This document shows positions 1 through 6,400 of a DNA stretch of 12,261 nucleotides, piece by piece. Every line of letters begins with the position of its first letter. The stretch's first letter is position 1. The notes under the pieces are model-generated. The model saw only the letters and a program-made list of their open reading frames with translations. It was not told the origin of the DNA and ran no database searches. Origin of the DNA: Sphingomonadaceae bacterium (GTDB taxonomy: Bacteria > Pseudomonadota > Alphaproteobacteria > Sphingomonadales > Sphingomonadaceae); the NCBI GenBank assembly GCA_016462305.1, contig JAEMTM010000024.1, forward strand, positions 1-12,261. The letters run 5' to 3'. A program made the translations under genes and the position numbers.

Positions 1-62
1 AAGGATTGAACTTGCGACCCCTGCGATGTCAACACAGTGCTCTACCACTGAGCTATACGCCC
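1..62 (-). tRNA. tRNA-Val(GAC), 3' end cut off by the window edge
   Basis: Read on the minus strand from base 62, the sequence folds as a tRNA. It has a GGGCGTA acceptor strand, a D arm GCTC/GAGC around AGTGGTA, a five-pair anticodon stem CTGTG/CGCAG with one U-G pair, and the loop TTGACAT. A GGGTC variable region follows, then a T arm starting GCAAG with the loop TTCAATC. The anticodon is GAC, so the tRNA reads GUC valine codons. The last bases of the T stem, the 3' acceptor strand and the CCA lie beyond base 1. I see no integrase or attachment-site duplication next to it. Confidence 0.95.
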
Positions 63-74
63 ACGCTGCGGGAG

Positions 75-103
75 CGTCTAGCTGGGCTTGCCCTATCATT
101 CAA
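75..103 (-). promoter_or_regulatory. Candidate promoter of the tRNA-Val gene
   Basis: On the minus strand the -35 hexamer TTGAAT (103-98, within CTTGAAT) is followed after exactly 17 bases by TAGACG (80-75), 12 bases before the tRNA 5' end. The stretch between the -10 and the tRNA is GC-rich (GCTCCCGCAGCG), as is usual in the discriminator of stable-RNA promoters. Spacing and position fit well, but the -10 is a weak match. Start-site mapping would settle it. Confidence 0.4.
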
Positions 104-105
104 GC

Positions 106-273
106 CTATTTCAGTTCACCGAAACTTTCCTTTGCAAACAAGCGTTCGACTTTGAGAGCAGTATCCTTGAGGTGGAGGGTTTGGAAAGTAAGTGGTCCTG
201 ACCCTAAGGCTGCAACGTCTGCATAATCGCACATCTTTATTTTTTCCCATTTTGCCGAGAATCTGCCAATCAT
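106..273 (-). CDS. Possible small hypothetical protein (55 aa)
   Basis: An open frame on the minus strand ends just upstream of the tRNA-Val promoter. From the ATG at 273 it gives 55 residues, with a basic N-terminus (residues 1-13, IGRFSAKWEKIK after Met) and then a balanced mix of charged and hydrophobic residues ending in FGELK. No family is recognised. Starts at 234 (42 aa), 300 and 339 are also in frame; the longer ones overlap the divergent amidohydrolase gene. None has a clear Shine-Dalgarno sequence, which is the main argument against it. In favour are a protein-like composition and a 209-base gap with no other gene. It may equally be chance. Confidence 0.3.
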   Translation of the reverse strand: MIGRFSAKWEKIKMCDYADVAALGSGPLTFQTLHLKDTALKVERLFAKESFGELK

Positions 274-298
274 GCGCTTGAGAAATTCAGAGAGAAGC

Positions 299-1168
299 AT
301 GGCACCGACGGATATAGATGGATTCGCAAGATGGGGCACGGAAACACCCTCTGTCCCTGTGCTGCTGTCCGTGCCGCATGCCGGACGTGATTATCCATCT
401 GAGCTGTTGGATGCATTAAGGCTGCCGCCTGCGGTCCTGCTGCGGCTTGAGGACAGATATGCTGACATATTGACGCGGCGCTGTGTCCAGTTGGGATATC
501 CTGTCATTATGGCGCGCCGTGCGCGGGCGTGGATTGATTTGAACCGCGACGAGCAGGACATTGACACAGAAATGGTTCAAGGGGCGCTGCGAAGTGATTA
601 TCCGCCACCAGGGGTCAAACAACGCGGCGGTCTTGGCCTGATTCCCCGAAGATTGTCAGGCGAGGGTGAACTGTGGAAACGGCAATTTACCTTGGATGAG
701 GTGGAGCACCGGATATTGTCGTTCCACCGACCTTATCACGAAGCAGTTGCGGATATACTGGAACAAATGCGGCTGCGGTTTGGTGTTGCTATATTGCTTG
801 ACCTGCACAGCATGCCGCCGATCCGTGGCGTAACTTCTGGACCAGCGCCTCAATTTGTCATTGGGGACCGTTTCGGCAAAAGTGCAGCGTCGCGATATGC
901 CGAGTTGTTAATGGCGCGGTTGCAATCCCAAGGGTTTAACGCCGCGCTGAACCATCCTTATGCGGGCGCGTATATTCTCCGCCGCCACGCGCGGCCAGGT
1001 GCGAACATTCATGCCATTCAGTTGGAAGTTGATCGATCACTGTATCTCGACCCCGATTTGCGCCATCCTGGAGCCGGTTTGGACCGCATGAACGCCATGA
1101 TTCCTGCTCTCGTGTCGGCGCTTGCCGACGAGGCTTTGGGTTCCGCGACCTTGATTGCTGCGGAATGA
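299..1168 (+). CDS. N-formylglutamate amidohydrolase family protein
   Basis: The 289-residue protein belongs to the N-formylglutamate amidohydrolase (FGase/HutG) family. These are cytoplasmic zinc hydrolases that release formate and glutamate from N-formyl-L-glutamate, the last step of one histidine breakdown route. Family motifs seen are SVPHAGRDYP (His27), AWIDLNR (Asn82, Arg83), a His143/His147 pair, LLDLHSMPP (Asp168, His170), His219 and QLEVDRSLYLD (Glu243). Length is normal. The ATG at 299 was chosen because AGAGAG lies close upstream and homologues start shortly before the PHAG motif; an ATG at 272 would add nine residues. No other hut gene is visible nearby, so the true substrate may be another formylated or acylated amino acid. 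The family call is firm and the substrate is inferred. Confidence 0.9.
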   Translation: MAPTDIDGFARWGTETPSVPVLLSVPHAGRDYPSELLDALRLPPAVLLRLEDRYADILTRRCVQLGYPVIMARRARAWIDLNRDEQDIDTEMVQGALRSDYPPPGVKQRGGLGLIPRRLSGEGELWKRQFTLDEVEHRILSFHRPYHEAVADILEQMRLRFGVAILLDLHSMPPIRGVTSGPAPQFVIGDRFGKSAASRYAELLMARLQSQGFNAALNHPYAGAYILRRHARPGANIHAIQLEVDRSLYLDPDLRHPGAGLDRMNAMIPALVSALADEALGSATLIAAE

Positions 1169-1172
1169 TGAT

Positions 1173-1202
1173 AAAAAACCACCCCGGATAGTTCCGGGGT
1201 GG
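1173..1202 (-). terminator. Strong intrinsic terminator, minus strand
   Basis: CCACCCCGGA (1179-1188) and TCCGGGGTGG (1193-1202) form a perfect 10-bp stem with a TAGT loop on the given strand. The run of A at 1173-1178 becomes a T6 tract directly after the stem when read on the minus strand. There is no T tract on the + strand side, so it ends leftward transcription (cytochrome b561 and/or the sRNA candidate) rather than the amidohydrolase gene. Confidence 0.88.
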
Positions 1203-1271
1203 CCTAGGTTCAGGGAGTTGATGCCTTCACAGACATCGTTGGACGGAAACGGGAGGGGATGATTCCGTCCA
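1173..1271 (-). ncRNA. Candidate small regulatory RNA with C-rich loop
   Basis: Three hairpins follow each other on the minus strand between two convergent genes. The first (1270-1241) has the 8-bp stem GGACGGAA/TTCCGTCC around a 14-base loop containing CCCCTCCC. The second (1237-1220) has the stem GATGTC/GGCATC around TGTGAA. The third is the strong terminator at 1202-1179. A possible promoter, TTGAAA (1306-1301), 17 bases, CATCAT (1283-1278), would start the RNA near 1271, right at the first stem, giving about 99 nt. A C-rich loop able to pair with ribosome binding sites is known in several alphaproteobacterial sRNA families (CcsR/'cuckoo' RNAs, alpha-r14). I cannot assign this one to any of them. 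It could instead be the structured 3' UTR of the cytochrome b561 transcript. Confidence 0.42.
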
Positions 1272-1391
1272 CGTAACATGATGGGGCTTTGCTATTACAG
1301 TTTCAAGACCTAGGCCGAAAACAAGAGCAGTTTGCCGACCAGCCGCCCGATGGTTGCGAGGAATTGTGCGTTAGCCTTTGTTGCGATCCTG

Positions 1392-1916
1392 TTAGGGCCA
1401 CATGCGTTGCAGGAATGGCATGCGGTCGATGAACTGATGTTTCAACGCTCCCAAGACATGTAGCCCGATCAGAATGATAAGTGGCGTAGCAAGAAATTCG
1501 TGACCTTGTTGCGCGAAGTCGGCCAGCGCTGCGTTTTTGCCGACGGCCATATCAACAGTGAATAGACCGAAAAAGTCCACGGGTGCCGCTTTGCCATTGG
1601 CACCGATCATGAGCCAGCCAGTCAATGGCATGACGATCATCAGAATGTAGAAAAGAATATGCGCGGTTCGCCCTGCCGTCGCTTGAAAGCCGGCCAGCTT
1701 AATAGGCAGCGGCGGAGGGCGATGGCCAAGGCGCCATAAAATGCGGCCAATGGTAAGGATGAGAATGGAAATACCAATGGCCTTGTGCGGGCTCATATAC
1801 ACCGCGCGCGCTGCCCGAGGCAGATCTTCAGTCAAAGTGGCCAATAATATATTGGCCACAATCAGTGTCGCTATAGCCCAATGAAACAGGATCGCGATTT
1901 TGCTATATTTACTCAT
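1392..1916 (-). CDS. Cytochrome b561 family membrane protein
   Basis: This 174-residue integral membrane protein matches the bacterial cytochrome b561 (CybB-type) family in length and layout. There are four hydrophobic segments at roughly residues 7-25, 45-63, 84-103 and 140-158. Histidines near their ends suit two b-type haems: His12 (FHW), His44 (SPHKAIG), His139 (GHE) and His153 (GLHVLGALKH), with His86 and His160 also present. Members carry electrons between membrane quinol or superoxide and partner redox proteins. It is the last gene of a minus-strand run after SapC, from whose stop codon it is separated by 51 bases. The Shine-Dalgarno GGGGAA (1930-1925) sits 8 bases before the ATG, and both lie within a long hairpin, so translation may be controlled. 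Downstream, transcription meets the terminator at 1202-1173. Confidence 0.92.
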   Translation of the reverse strand: MSKYSKIAILFHWAIATLIVANILLATLTEDLPRAARAVYMSPHKAIGISILILTIGRILWRLGHRPPPLPIKLAGFQATAGRTAHILFYILMIVMPLTGWLMIGANGKAAPVDFFGLFTVDMAVGKNAALADFAQQGHEFLATPLIILIGLHVLGALKHQFIDRMPFLQRMWP

Positions 1917-1952
1917 GCCGTCACTTCCCCAAATAGGTGGCGTGACGGCATG
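1914..1952 (-). promoter_or_regulatory. Inverted repeat enclosing the RBS and start codon of cytochrome b561
   Basis: CATGCCGTCAC (1914-1924) and GTGACGGCATG (1942-1952) are a perfect 11-bp inverted repeat with 17 bases between. Read on the minus strand, the distal arm contains the ATG of the cytochrome b561 gene and the loop holds its GGGGAA ribosome binding site. In mRNA the start codon would be base-paired. No T tract follows, so it is not an intrinsic terminator of the preceding SapC gene. It may be an mRNA switch or a binding site for a dimeric DNA-binding regulator. Confidence 0.55.
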
Positions 1953-1967
1953 AAGCGATCGATTGAC

Positions 1968-2747
1968 TTAGTTCGAAGGCAGTTCCGTCACTTGCGGTAC
2001 CTTACCTTGTGCGACCTGAACTGCAAAGATTTCCCGCATTAATTGCAAAGAGAATAAATGTGCATGGATCAGCGCGAGAATTCCATTTTGGTTCAACTTG
2101 CGAACGGCGTCGCCGCGAAGTTTGCGCAATTTGTTTTCATCGATCATTTTAAAGCCACGATAGATGAAAGGCTGCTCCTGACCTTCTTGCTGAATTGATA
2201 CTTCACCATCCATGAGAAGGTTGAGCTTTGTGATTTCCTCAACAAAGGCGTGCGTTTGCGCGCCAGCATTTTCAAAGTCTTCGCAGAACTTCAAAATCGC
2301 TTTTGTATTGTCGCTTGGCTTGCCGTCTTCAAACAAAGGCTGGCCTTCTTCAAATTCGCCAACCGCACCGGACGTTGGATCAAAGCACAACGACAATTCG
2401 TCGGTGTCGGGACGCAGCTTCGCCAGCAGGAACGGATAGCGACGGACATATGCAGGGATGTAAACGGGGCGATCAAATTGCCCTTCGTCATTCATGAAAG
2501 TGTTCACGCCTTCATTCATGCCCATCAAGACGAGCGGTACGGGGTTTTCCGATGCCGAGAAAATGATTGGATAGGTGCGCGACGCCGGCACAAATTCTTC
2601 AATCGTCAACGGAATGGCATGTTGACCCTCAAGAAATTTAGCGTTTTCGAGCATGCGTGACTTCCACGTCACATGATCGTTGCTGCTCAATGGCACCAGG
2701 TCGTTGTACAAAAGCGGTAGGTTAGCGGCTTGGGGCGCGGTGGCCAT
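1968..2747 (-). CDS. SapC family protein
   Basis: The 259-residue product resembles the SapC family (Pfam PF07277), named after an S-layer-associated protein of Campylobacter fetus; no biochemical function is established for the alphaproteobacterial members. Typical traits are the N-terminal LPLLYNDLVPLSSNDH segment, the FxxGQHAIPLTIEEF and YPIIFS stretch, YIPAYVRRYPF, and a GFKMIDENKLRKL segment near residues 200-212. There is no signal peptide or membrane segment, so it is probably cytoplasmic. The ATG at 2747 is preferred over the one at 2759 because GGAG (2757-2754) lies 6 bases before it. SapC genes are common in sphingomonads, often near TonB receptors or surface-related genes. Here it sits 66 bases after the FAD dehydrogenase gene and before cytochrome b561. 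Confidence 0.85.
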   Translation of the reverse strand: MATAPQAANLPLLYNDLVPLSSNDHVTWKSRMLENAKFLEGQHAIPLTIEEFVPASRTYPIIFSASENPVPLVLMGMNEGVNTFMNDEGQFDRPVYIPAYVRRYPFLLAKLRPDTDELSLCFDPTSGAVGEFEEGQPLFEDGKPSDNTKAILKFCEDFENAGAQTHAFVEEITKLNLLMDGEVSIQQEGQEQPFIYRGFKMIDENKLRKLRGDAVRKLNQNGILALIHAHLFSLQLMREIFAVQVAQGKVPQVTELPSN

Positions 2748-2765
2748 ATGTAACTCCATCGTTGA

Positions 2766-2771
2766 ATTATA
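2766..2771 (-). promoter_or_regulatory. Possible -10 element upstream of SapC
   Basis: TATAAT reads on the minus strand from 2771 to 2766, in an AT-rich stretch 18 bases before the chosen SapC start. It matches the consensus -10 exactly, but no good -35 is present 16-18 bases upstream (the sequence there is GC-rich, GGCCCC). A transcript from here would have a leader of about a dozen bases. It would allow SapC and cytochrome b561 to be expressed apart from the dehydrogenase. Confidence 0.25.
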
Positions 2772-2813
2772 AGAAAGAAATTTTGACGGGGCCGTTTAAG
2801 CGAACAGTCGCGT

Positions 2814-4253
2814 TTACGCAAGTGGAACAAGCTTACCGGGATTCATAATTCCCAGCGGATCAAGCGCATTTTTAATAGCCCGCAATGCGGCAAGCCGTGC
2901 GGGCTCTGCTAGACGTTCGAACTCGGCAATTTTAGCCTGTCCAATACCATGTTCGGCGGACAGCGACCCGCCATATGCGCGCACCCGGTCGTAGACATAA
3001 GACGTGATGGCTTTGCCGTCGCCTTCATACCAGGATGTCATATCTATTCCGTCCGGGGCTTTGACATGGAAATGGATATTGCCGTCGCCCAAATGCCCAA
3101 AGGCAAGCGTTTTGGTGCCGGGATAGGTGCTTTCAATCACAGGGGATTCATCCTCAATGAAACGGGCCATCGCCGACACGGGGACGCTGATATCATGTTG
3201 CAGCGCAGGCCCCGCCGCGCGCTCGGCCTCTGCAATCGAATCGCGGATTTTCCAGAATGCTTCGGCTTGCGCGTCGCTGCTCGCAATGGTTGCGTTGCCC
3301 AGTAGATTTTCATGCATGGCCTTTTCCAACAATTGCGTGGCCAGTTCGCCGGGGGACATCTGTCCCGGATCATCCTGCACAAATTCCATCAGCGCGTGCC
3401 AGCCATGCGAGGTATCCAAGGGCGGCCGGGTTCCGGCGATATGGGTTGTCACGGCATTCAGCGCGCGCTGTGGCAGGATTTCGAAGCCTTCCAAGCGTTC
3501 CCGTCCGTGCCGCTGCATGAACAATAGCAAGTCATATGCTTGGGCCGGGCTGTCAACACCGGCCCACACGACGCATCGATCTATCAGGGCCGGGACCGTG
3601 TGTAAGACTGCCTTGGTGACGATACCAATCGTCCCCTCCGCGCCAATCAGCAGTTGTTTCAGATCATAGCCGCGATTGTCTTTTTTCAACGGTGCCATTG
3701 CGTCGTAGATCGATCCATCGGGCAAGACCGCCTCAAGGCCGGCCACGAGCATCCGCATGGTGCCGTGGCGGAGTACTTGCGTTCCACCGGCATTGGTTGA
3801 AATCAACCCGCCGACAGTGGCAGAGCCCTTTCCGCCCAAGGTCAGCGGAAAGCGACGTCCAATCGCCGCTGCGGCTTCGTGCAAATTCTGCAGAATAACC
3901 CCCGCGTCACAGCATATTAGCCCATCTTCCGCGTCCATCGCGGTGATGTTGTTCATTCGCCGCAAAGACAGGATGATCTGATGACCGCTCTTATCCGGCG
4001 TTGCGCCAGCGACCATCCCGCTATTGCCGCCTTGCGGAACCAGAGAAATCCGGTGCTTGGCCGCGAGCTTCACCACCGCGGCAACTTCTTGCGTATTGGC
4101 TGGCGAAAGCAACGCAGGGGCTGTTCCTGTAAATCGGCCGCGCCAGTCGGTCAGCCAAGGCGCAATCACGTCGGTTTCGTCCGAATAGCCCTTCGGACCC
4201 AAAATGTTGCGAAATTTCGATAAAATCTTTACATCTGGCACAGTTTTTTCCAT
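2814..4253 (-). CDS. FAD-binding oxidoreductase, D-2-hydroxyacid (D-2-hydroxyglutarate-like) dehydrogenase
   Basis: The 479-residue enzyme has the VAO/PCMH FAD-binding fold (FAD_binding_4) in its N-terminal half and the FAD-oxidase_C domain after it, as in GlcD, D-lactate and D-2-hydroxyglutarate dehydrogenases. Landmarks are PQGGNSGMVAGATP (about 73-86) and GGLISTNAGGTQVLRHG (148-164) at the flavin, LLIGAEGTIGIVT (201-213), GHLGDGNIHFH (His387, His394), SAEHGIG (Glu434, His435) and the C-terminal DPLGIMNPGKL. The H...H...EH set matches the metal site of D-2-hydroxyglutarate dehydrogenases. Members oxidise a D-2-hydroxyacid to the 2-oxoacid and pass electrons to ETF or quinone; the exact substrate cannot be told here. 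The ATG at 4253 fits homologue length; 4283 would add ten residues. It is the first gene of the minus-strand run leading to SapC and cytochrome b561. Confidence 0.9.
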   Translation of the reverse strand: MEKTVPDVKILSKFRNILGPKGYSDETDVIAPWLTDWRGRFTGTAPALLSPANTQEVAAVVKLAAKHRISLVPQGGNSGMVAGATPDKSGHQIILSLRRMNNITAMDAEDGLICCDAGVILQNLHEAAAAIGRRFPLTLGGKGSATVGGLISTNAGGTQVLRHGTMRMLVAGLEAVLPDGSIYDAMAPLKKDNRGYDLKQLLIGAEGTIGIVTKAVLHTVPALIDRCVVWAGVDSPAQAYDLLLFMQRHGRERLEGFEILPQRALNAVTTHIAGTRPPLDTSHGWHALMEFVQDDPGQMSPGELATQLLEKAMHENLLGNATIASSDAQAEAFWKIRDSIAEAERAAGPALQHDISVPVSAMARFIEDESPVIESTYPGTKTLAFGHLGDGNIHFHVKAPDGIDMTSWYEGDGKAITSYVYDRVRAYGGSLSAEHGIGQAKIAEFERLAEPARLAALRAIKNALDPLGIMNPGKLVPLA

Positions 4254-4272
4254 TGTCCGAAACGGCCTTGGC

Positions 4273-4324
4273 TTGCAATTCATGATAGGTTCAACCCTAT
4301 CGGGTAAAGCGATCCGAACTTCAA
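4273..4324. promoter_or_regulatory. Divergent control region with inverted repeat GATAGG-N6-CCTATC
   Basis: The 6-bp inverted repeat at 4284-4301 lies between the divergent dehydrogenase and secreted-protein genes. The CCTATC arm (4296-4301) is 17 bases from TTGCAA (4273-4278) on the + strand. Read as GATAGG on the minus strand, it is also 17 bases from TTGAAG (4324-4319). It could therefore serve as a shared -10 region for both genes, with the repeat acting as operator. Each hexamer is only a moderate match, so this is a suggestion from spacing alone. Confidence 0.3.
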
Positions 4325-4343
4325 CTTCATACCGGAATGTTTC

Positions 4344-4847
4344 TTGCGCACACTACTGGCCATCATCCTTTTTGCGGTCGCATGGACAACATTGCCGCCT
4401 AAGGCTTTGGCGCACTTTAAGATTGCCGCGATTAACAGTCCGTTCATGCCCTTGTTGGGGTTAAAGACCAACTTTAATCAGGTGCGTATTGACCAAAGCG
4501 TCATAATTCGATTTCCTGCCCCGGATTCAGTGCCGGCAACGGCGCGTGTGCAGCGACAGTCCGTGGACAAGATCAAATATAAGGAAAAAAAGATCGGCAA
4601 ATGCCTTTGGTTCAATAGGCTCGCAGGTTCGCGCCCCGGTCCTGACCGCAGTCTGGATTTGGTGACGCGGGACGGCATTCTGATTCGTGCATATTTGGGT
4701 GACGGCTGCCTTGCCCGCGAATTTTACGCCGGCACCTATATGGAACGGTCATTTGACGGCAAATTATGCGTCCATCGCGATGTTTTGCATGCACGCACTG
4801 GCGCAAAATGCGATATCGACAAATTCAGGTTGCTGATCCCGCGCTAG
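4344..4847 (+). CDS. Hypothetical secreted protein with four cysteines
   Basis: I do not recognise this 167-residue protein. Its first 23 residues form a classical signal peptide (basic MR, hydrophobic core LLAIILFAVAWTTL, cleavage after ALA), so the mature form of about 144 residues is periplasmic or exported. The mature part is basic and has four cysteines (87, 122, 142, 156), enough for two disulfides. It contains no long hydrophobic segment or known catalytic motif. The start is a TTG at 4344 with GGAA (4334-4337) 6 bases upstream. No ATG is available in frame, because a stop lies at 4305; an ATG at 4337 is out of frame and stops after 21 codons. It is divergent from the FAD dehydrogenase gene and followed by the helicase gene with no clear terminator between. 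Confidence 0.72.
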   Translation: MRTLLAIILFAVAWTTLPPKALAHFKIAAINSPFMPLLGLKTNFNQVRIDQSVIIRFPAPDSVPATARVQRQSVDKIKYKEKKIGKCLWFNRLAGSRPGPDRSLDLVTRDGILIRAYLGDGCLAREFYAGTYMERSFDGKLCVHRDVLHARTGAKCDIDKFRLLIPR

Positions 4848-4871
4848 CGTCCGTCCCATCGGGCATGTATC

Positions 4872-4900
4872 TTGACATTTCTTGCAGCAGCGACCAATGG
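4872..4900 (+). promoter_or_regulatory. Candidate promoter of the DEAD-box helicase gene
   Basis: A consensus -35 TTGACA (within CTTGACA) occupies 4872-4877. Seventeen bases on, the -10 position reads CAATGG (4895-4900), a poor match. A start near 4907 would give a leader of about 55 bases to the ATG at 4962. The same TTG could be misread as a start codon for a 30-residue longer helicase, but its role as -35 is more convincing. Confidence 0.28.
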
Positions 4901-4961
4901 CCACGCTCGTCTCTGTGAATTTGTTTCTGGCGGCGCTGCGCCATTTTTTCCGGATCACCCT

Positions 4962-6347
4962 ATGCGTTTTGCCGATATCGGCCTGTCTGACGAATTGTTG
5001 AGAGCCTTGAGTGAGGCTGGCTATGACACGCCAACCCCAATTCAGGCTGCTGCTATTCCGCAAGTCCAGATGATGCGCGACATCATCGCTATTGCCCAAA
5101 CAGGGACGGGCAAGACGGCAAGTTTCGTTCTCCCGATGATTGACGTGCTCGCCAATGGCCGCGCGCGCGCGCGGATGCCGCGCAGCCTGATATTGGAGCC
5201 AACGCGCGAACTGGCAGCGCAAGTTGCAGAAAATTTTGAAAAATACGGCAAATATCATAAGCTGTCGATGGCGCTTCTGATTGGTGGCGTGCAAATGGGG
5301 GACCAGGTCAAGGCGCTTGAAAAGGGCGTTGACGTTTTGATTGCTACCCCCGGCCGATTGATGGACTTGTTTGAACGCGGCAAGATTTTGCTGACTGGCT
5401 GCGAAATGCTCGTCATTGACGAGGCGGACCGTATGCTCGACATGGGCTTTATTCCCGATATTGAGCATATCTGCACAAAACTGCCAACAACGCGCCAGAC
5501 TTTGTTGTTTTCGGCAACAATGCCCCCACCCATTAAAAAGCTGGCGGACAAGTTCCTGTCGAACCCCAAATATATCGAAGTGGCACGTCCGGCGACGGCG
5601 AACGTCAATATCGAACAGTTTTTGGTCAACGTGTCGCCTATGAAAAAGCGTGAGGTTTTGCGCGACCTTTTGCGGACCGAAAAAGTGTCGAACGCGATTA
5701 TCTTCTGCAATCGCAAGACGACTGTACGCGAATTGAACACAAGCCTTCAACGCCACGGTCTTCGGTCTGGCGAAATTCACGGTGATATTGACCAGGCGTC
5801 GCGCCAGAAGCAGTTGGAAGCGTTCAAGAATGGCGACATTGACTTGCTCGTGGCATCCGACGTCGCAGCACGCGGGCTTGACGTTAAGGGTGTTAGCCAT
5901 GTGTTTAACTTCGATGCGCCATGGCATCCCGACGACTATATTCACCGCATTGGCCGCACGGGCCGTGCTGGTGCCAAGGGTAAGGCATTTACATTTGTCA
6001 CCAAGGCCGACGAAGAAGCGATTGAAAGCATTGAAAAGCTGATCGGCAATAAGATTGCGCGTCTGGGCAAAATAGAAGCACCCGCCGAGGGCGAAGAACG
6101 CGTGCCTGCAAAGCGGGGACGCCGAACACCTTCGGCTAAGGCCAAGCAAGCGCGGTCTGACACGCCTGAGGCATCAGCCCAAGCGCCAGAGCCAGTGCGT
6201 GAGAAAGCTGCGGCCAAGCCAGCGCGTGAAAAGTCACCGCCTAAGGCTAAAATCGCGAAGCCAGACCAGCCGAACGGGGCAGATGCAGGTGATGATGGCT
6301 GGAATGGGCCGATGCCGGGCTTCTTGAGCGTGGGTTTTAGCAGTTAA
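4962..6347 (+). CDS. DEAD-box ATP-dependent RNA helicase (RhlE-like)
   Basis: The 461-residue protein carries all DEAD-box motifs in order: Q motif (Phe3, PTPIQ 24-28), I AQTGTGKT (45-52), Ia PTRELA (80-85), GG (108-109), Ib TPGR (129-132), II DEAD (153-156), III SAT (184-186), IV IIFCN (246-250), V ARGLD (303-307) and VI HRIGRTGR (328-335). Such enzymes use ATP to unwind short RNA duplexes in ribosome assembly, mRNA decay or cold adaptation. A low-complexity tail rich in Lys, Ala and Pro (about 375-445) probably binds RNA, and the end GPMPGFLSVG recurs in alphaproteobacterial members. The ATG at 4962 begins the conserved MRFADIGL and has CGGA 7 bases upstream; a TTG at 4872 would add 30 unconserved residues. 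The gene is followed by a palindromic repeat and a bidirectional terminator. Confidence 0.95.
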   Translation: MRFADIGLSDELLRALSEAGYDTPTPIQAAAIPQVQMMRDIIAIAQTGTGKTASFVLPMIDVLANGRARARMPRSLILEPTRELAAQVAENFEKYGKYHKLSMALLIGGVQMGDQVKALEKGVDVLIATPGRLMDLFERGKILLTGCEMLVIDEADRMLDMGFIPDIEHICTKLPTTRQTLLFSATMPPPIKKLADKFLSNPKYIEVARPATANVNIEQFLVNVSPMKKREVLRDLLRTEKVSNAIIFCNRKTTVRELNTSLQRHGLRSGEIHGDIDQASRQKQLEAFKNGDIDLLVASDVAARGLDVKGVSHVFNFDAPWHPDDYIHRIGRTGRAGAKGKAFTFVTKADEEAIESIEKLIGNKIARLGKIEAPAEGEERVPAKRGRRTPSAKAKQARSDTPEASAQAPEPVREKAAAKPAREKSPPKAKIAKPDQPNGADAGDDGWNGPMPGFLSVGFSS

Positions 6348-6400
6348 GCTGCACCGCATACGGCGCGATTGATCGGTCAATTTCAAAATTGCTTGTGCTT

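Noticed and set aside
1..62. tRNA-Val as an integration site for a genomic island
   Set aside because: No integrase, direct repeat of the tRNA 3' end or foreign-looking genes are present in the window.
1179..1202. Terminator for the + strand amidohydrolase gene
   Set aside because: On the + strand the hairpin is followed by CCTAGGTT, with no T tract; the T tract exists only on the minus strand.
1037..1279. An 80-codon minus-strand frame spanning the hairpins and the amidohydrolase end
   Set aside because: It runs through the terminator and into the antisense of a real gene; the translation has no protein-like features. The structured RNA explanation is better.
2250..2660. A 136-codon + strand frame
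   Set aside because: It is antisense to SapC and low in recognisable features.
4764..6149. A 461-codon open frame on the minus strand
   Set aside because: It lies wholly opposite the helicase gene, which has every DEAD-box motif. The antisense translation is rich in Cys, His and Arg and matches no family; it is a codon-bias shadow.
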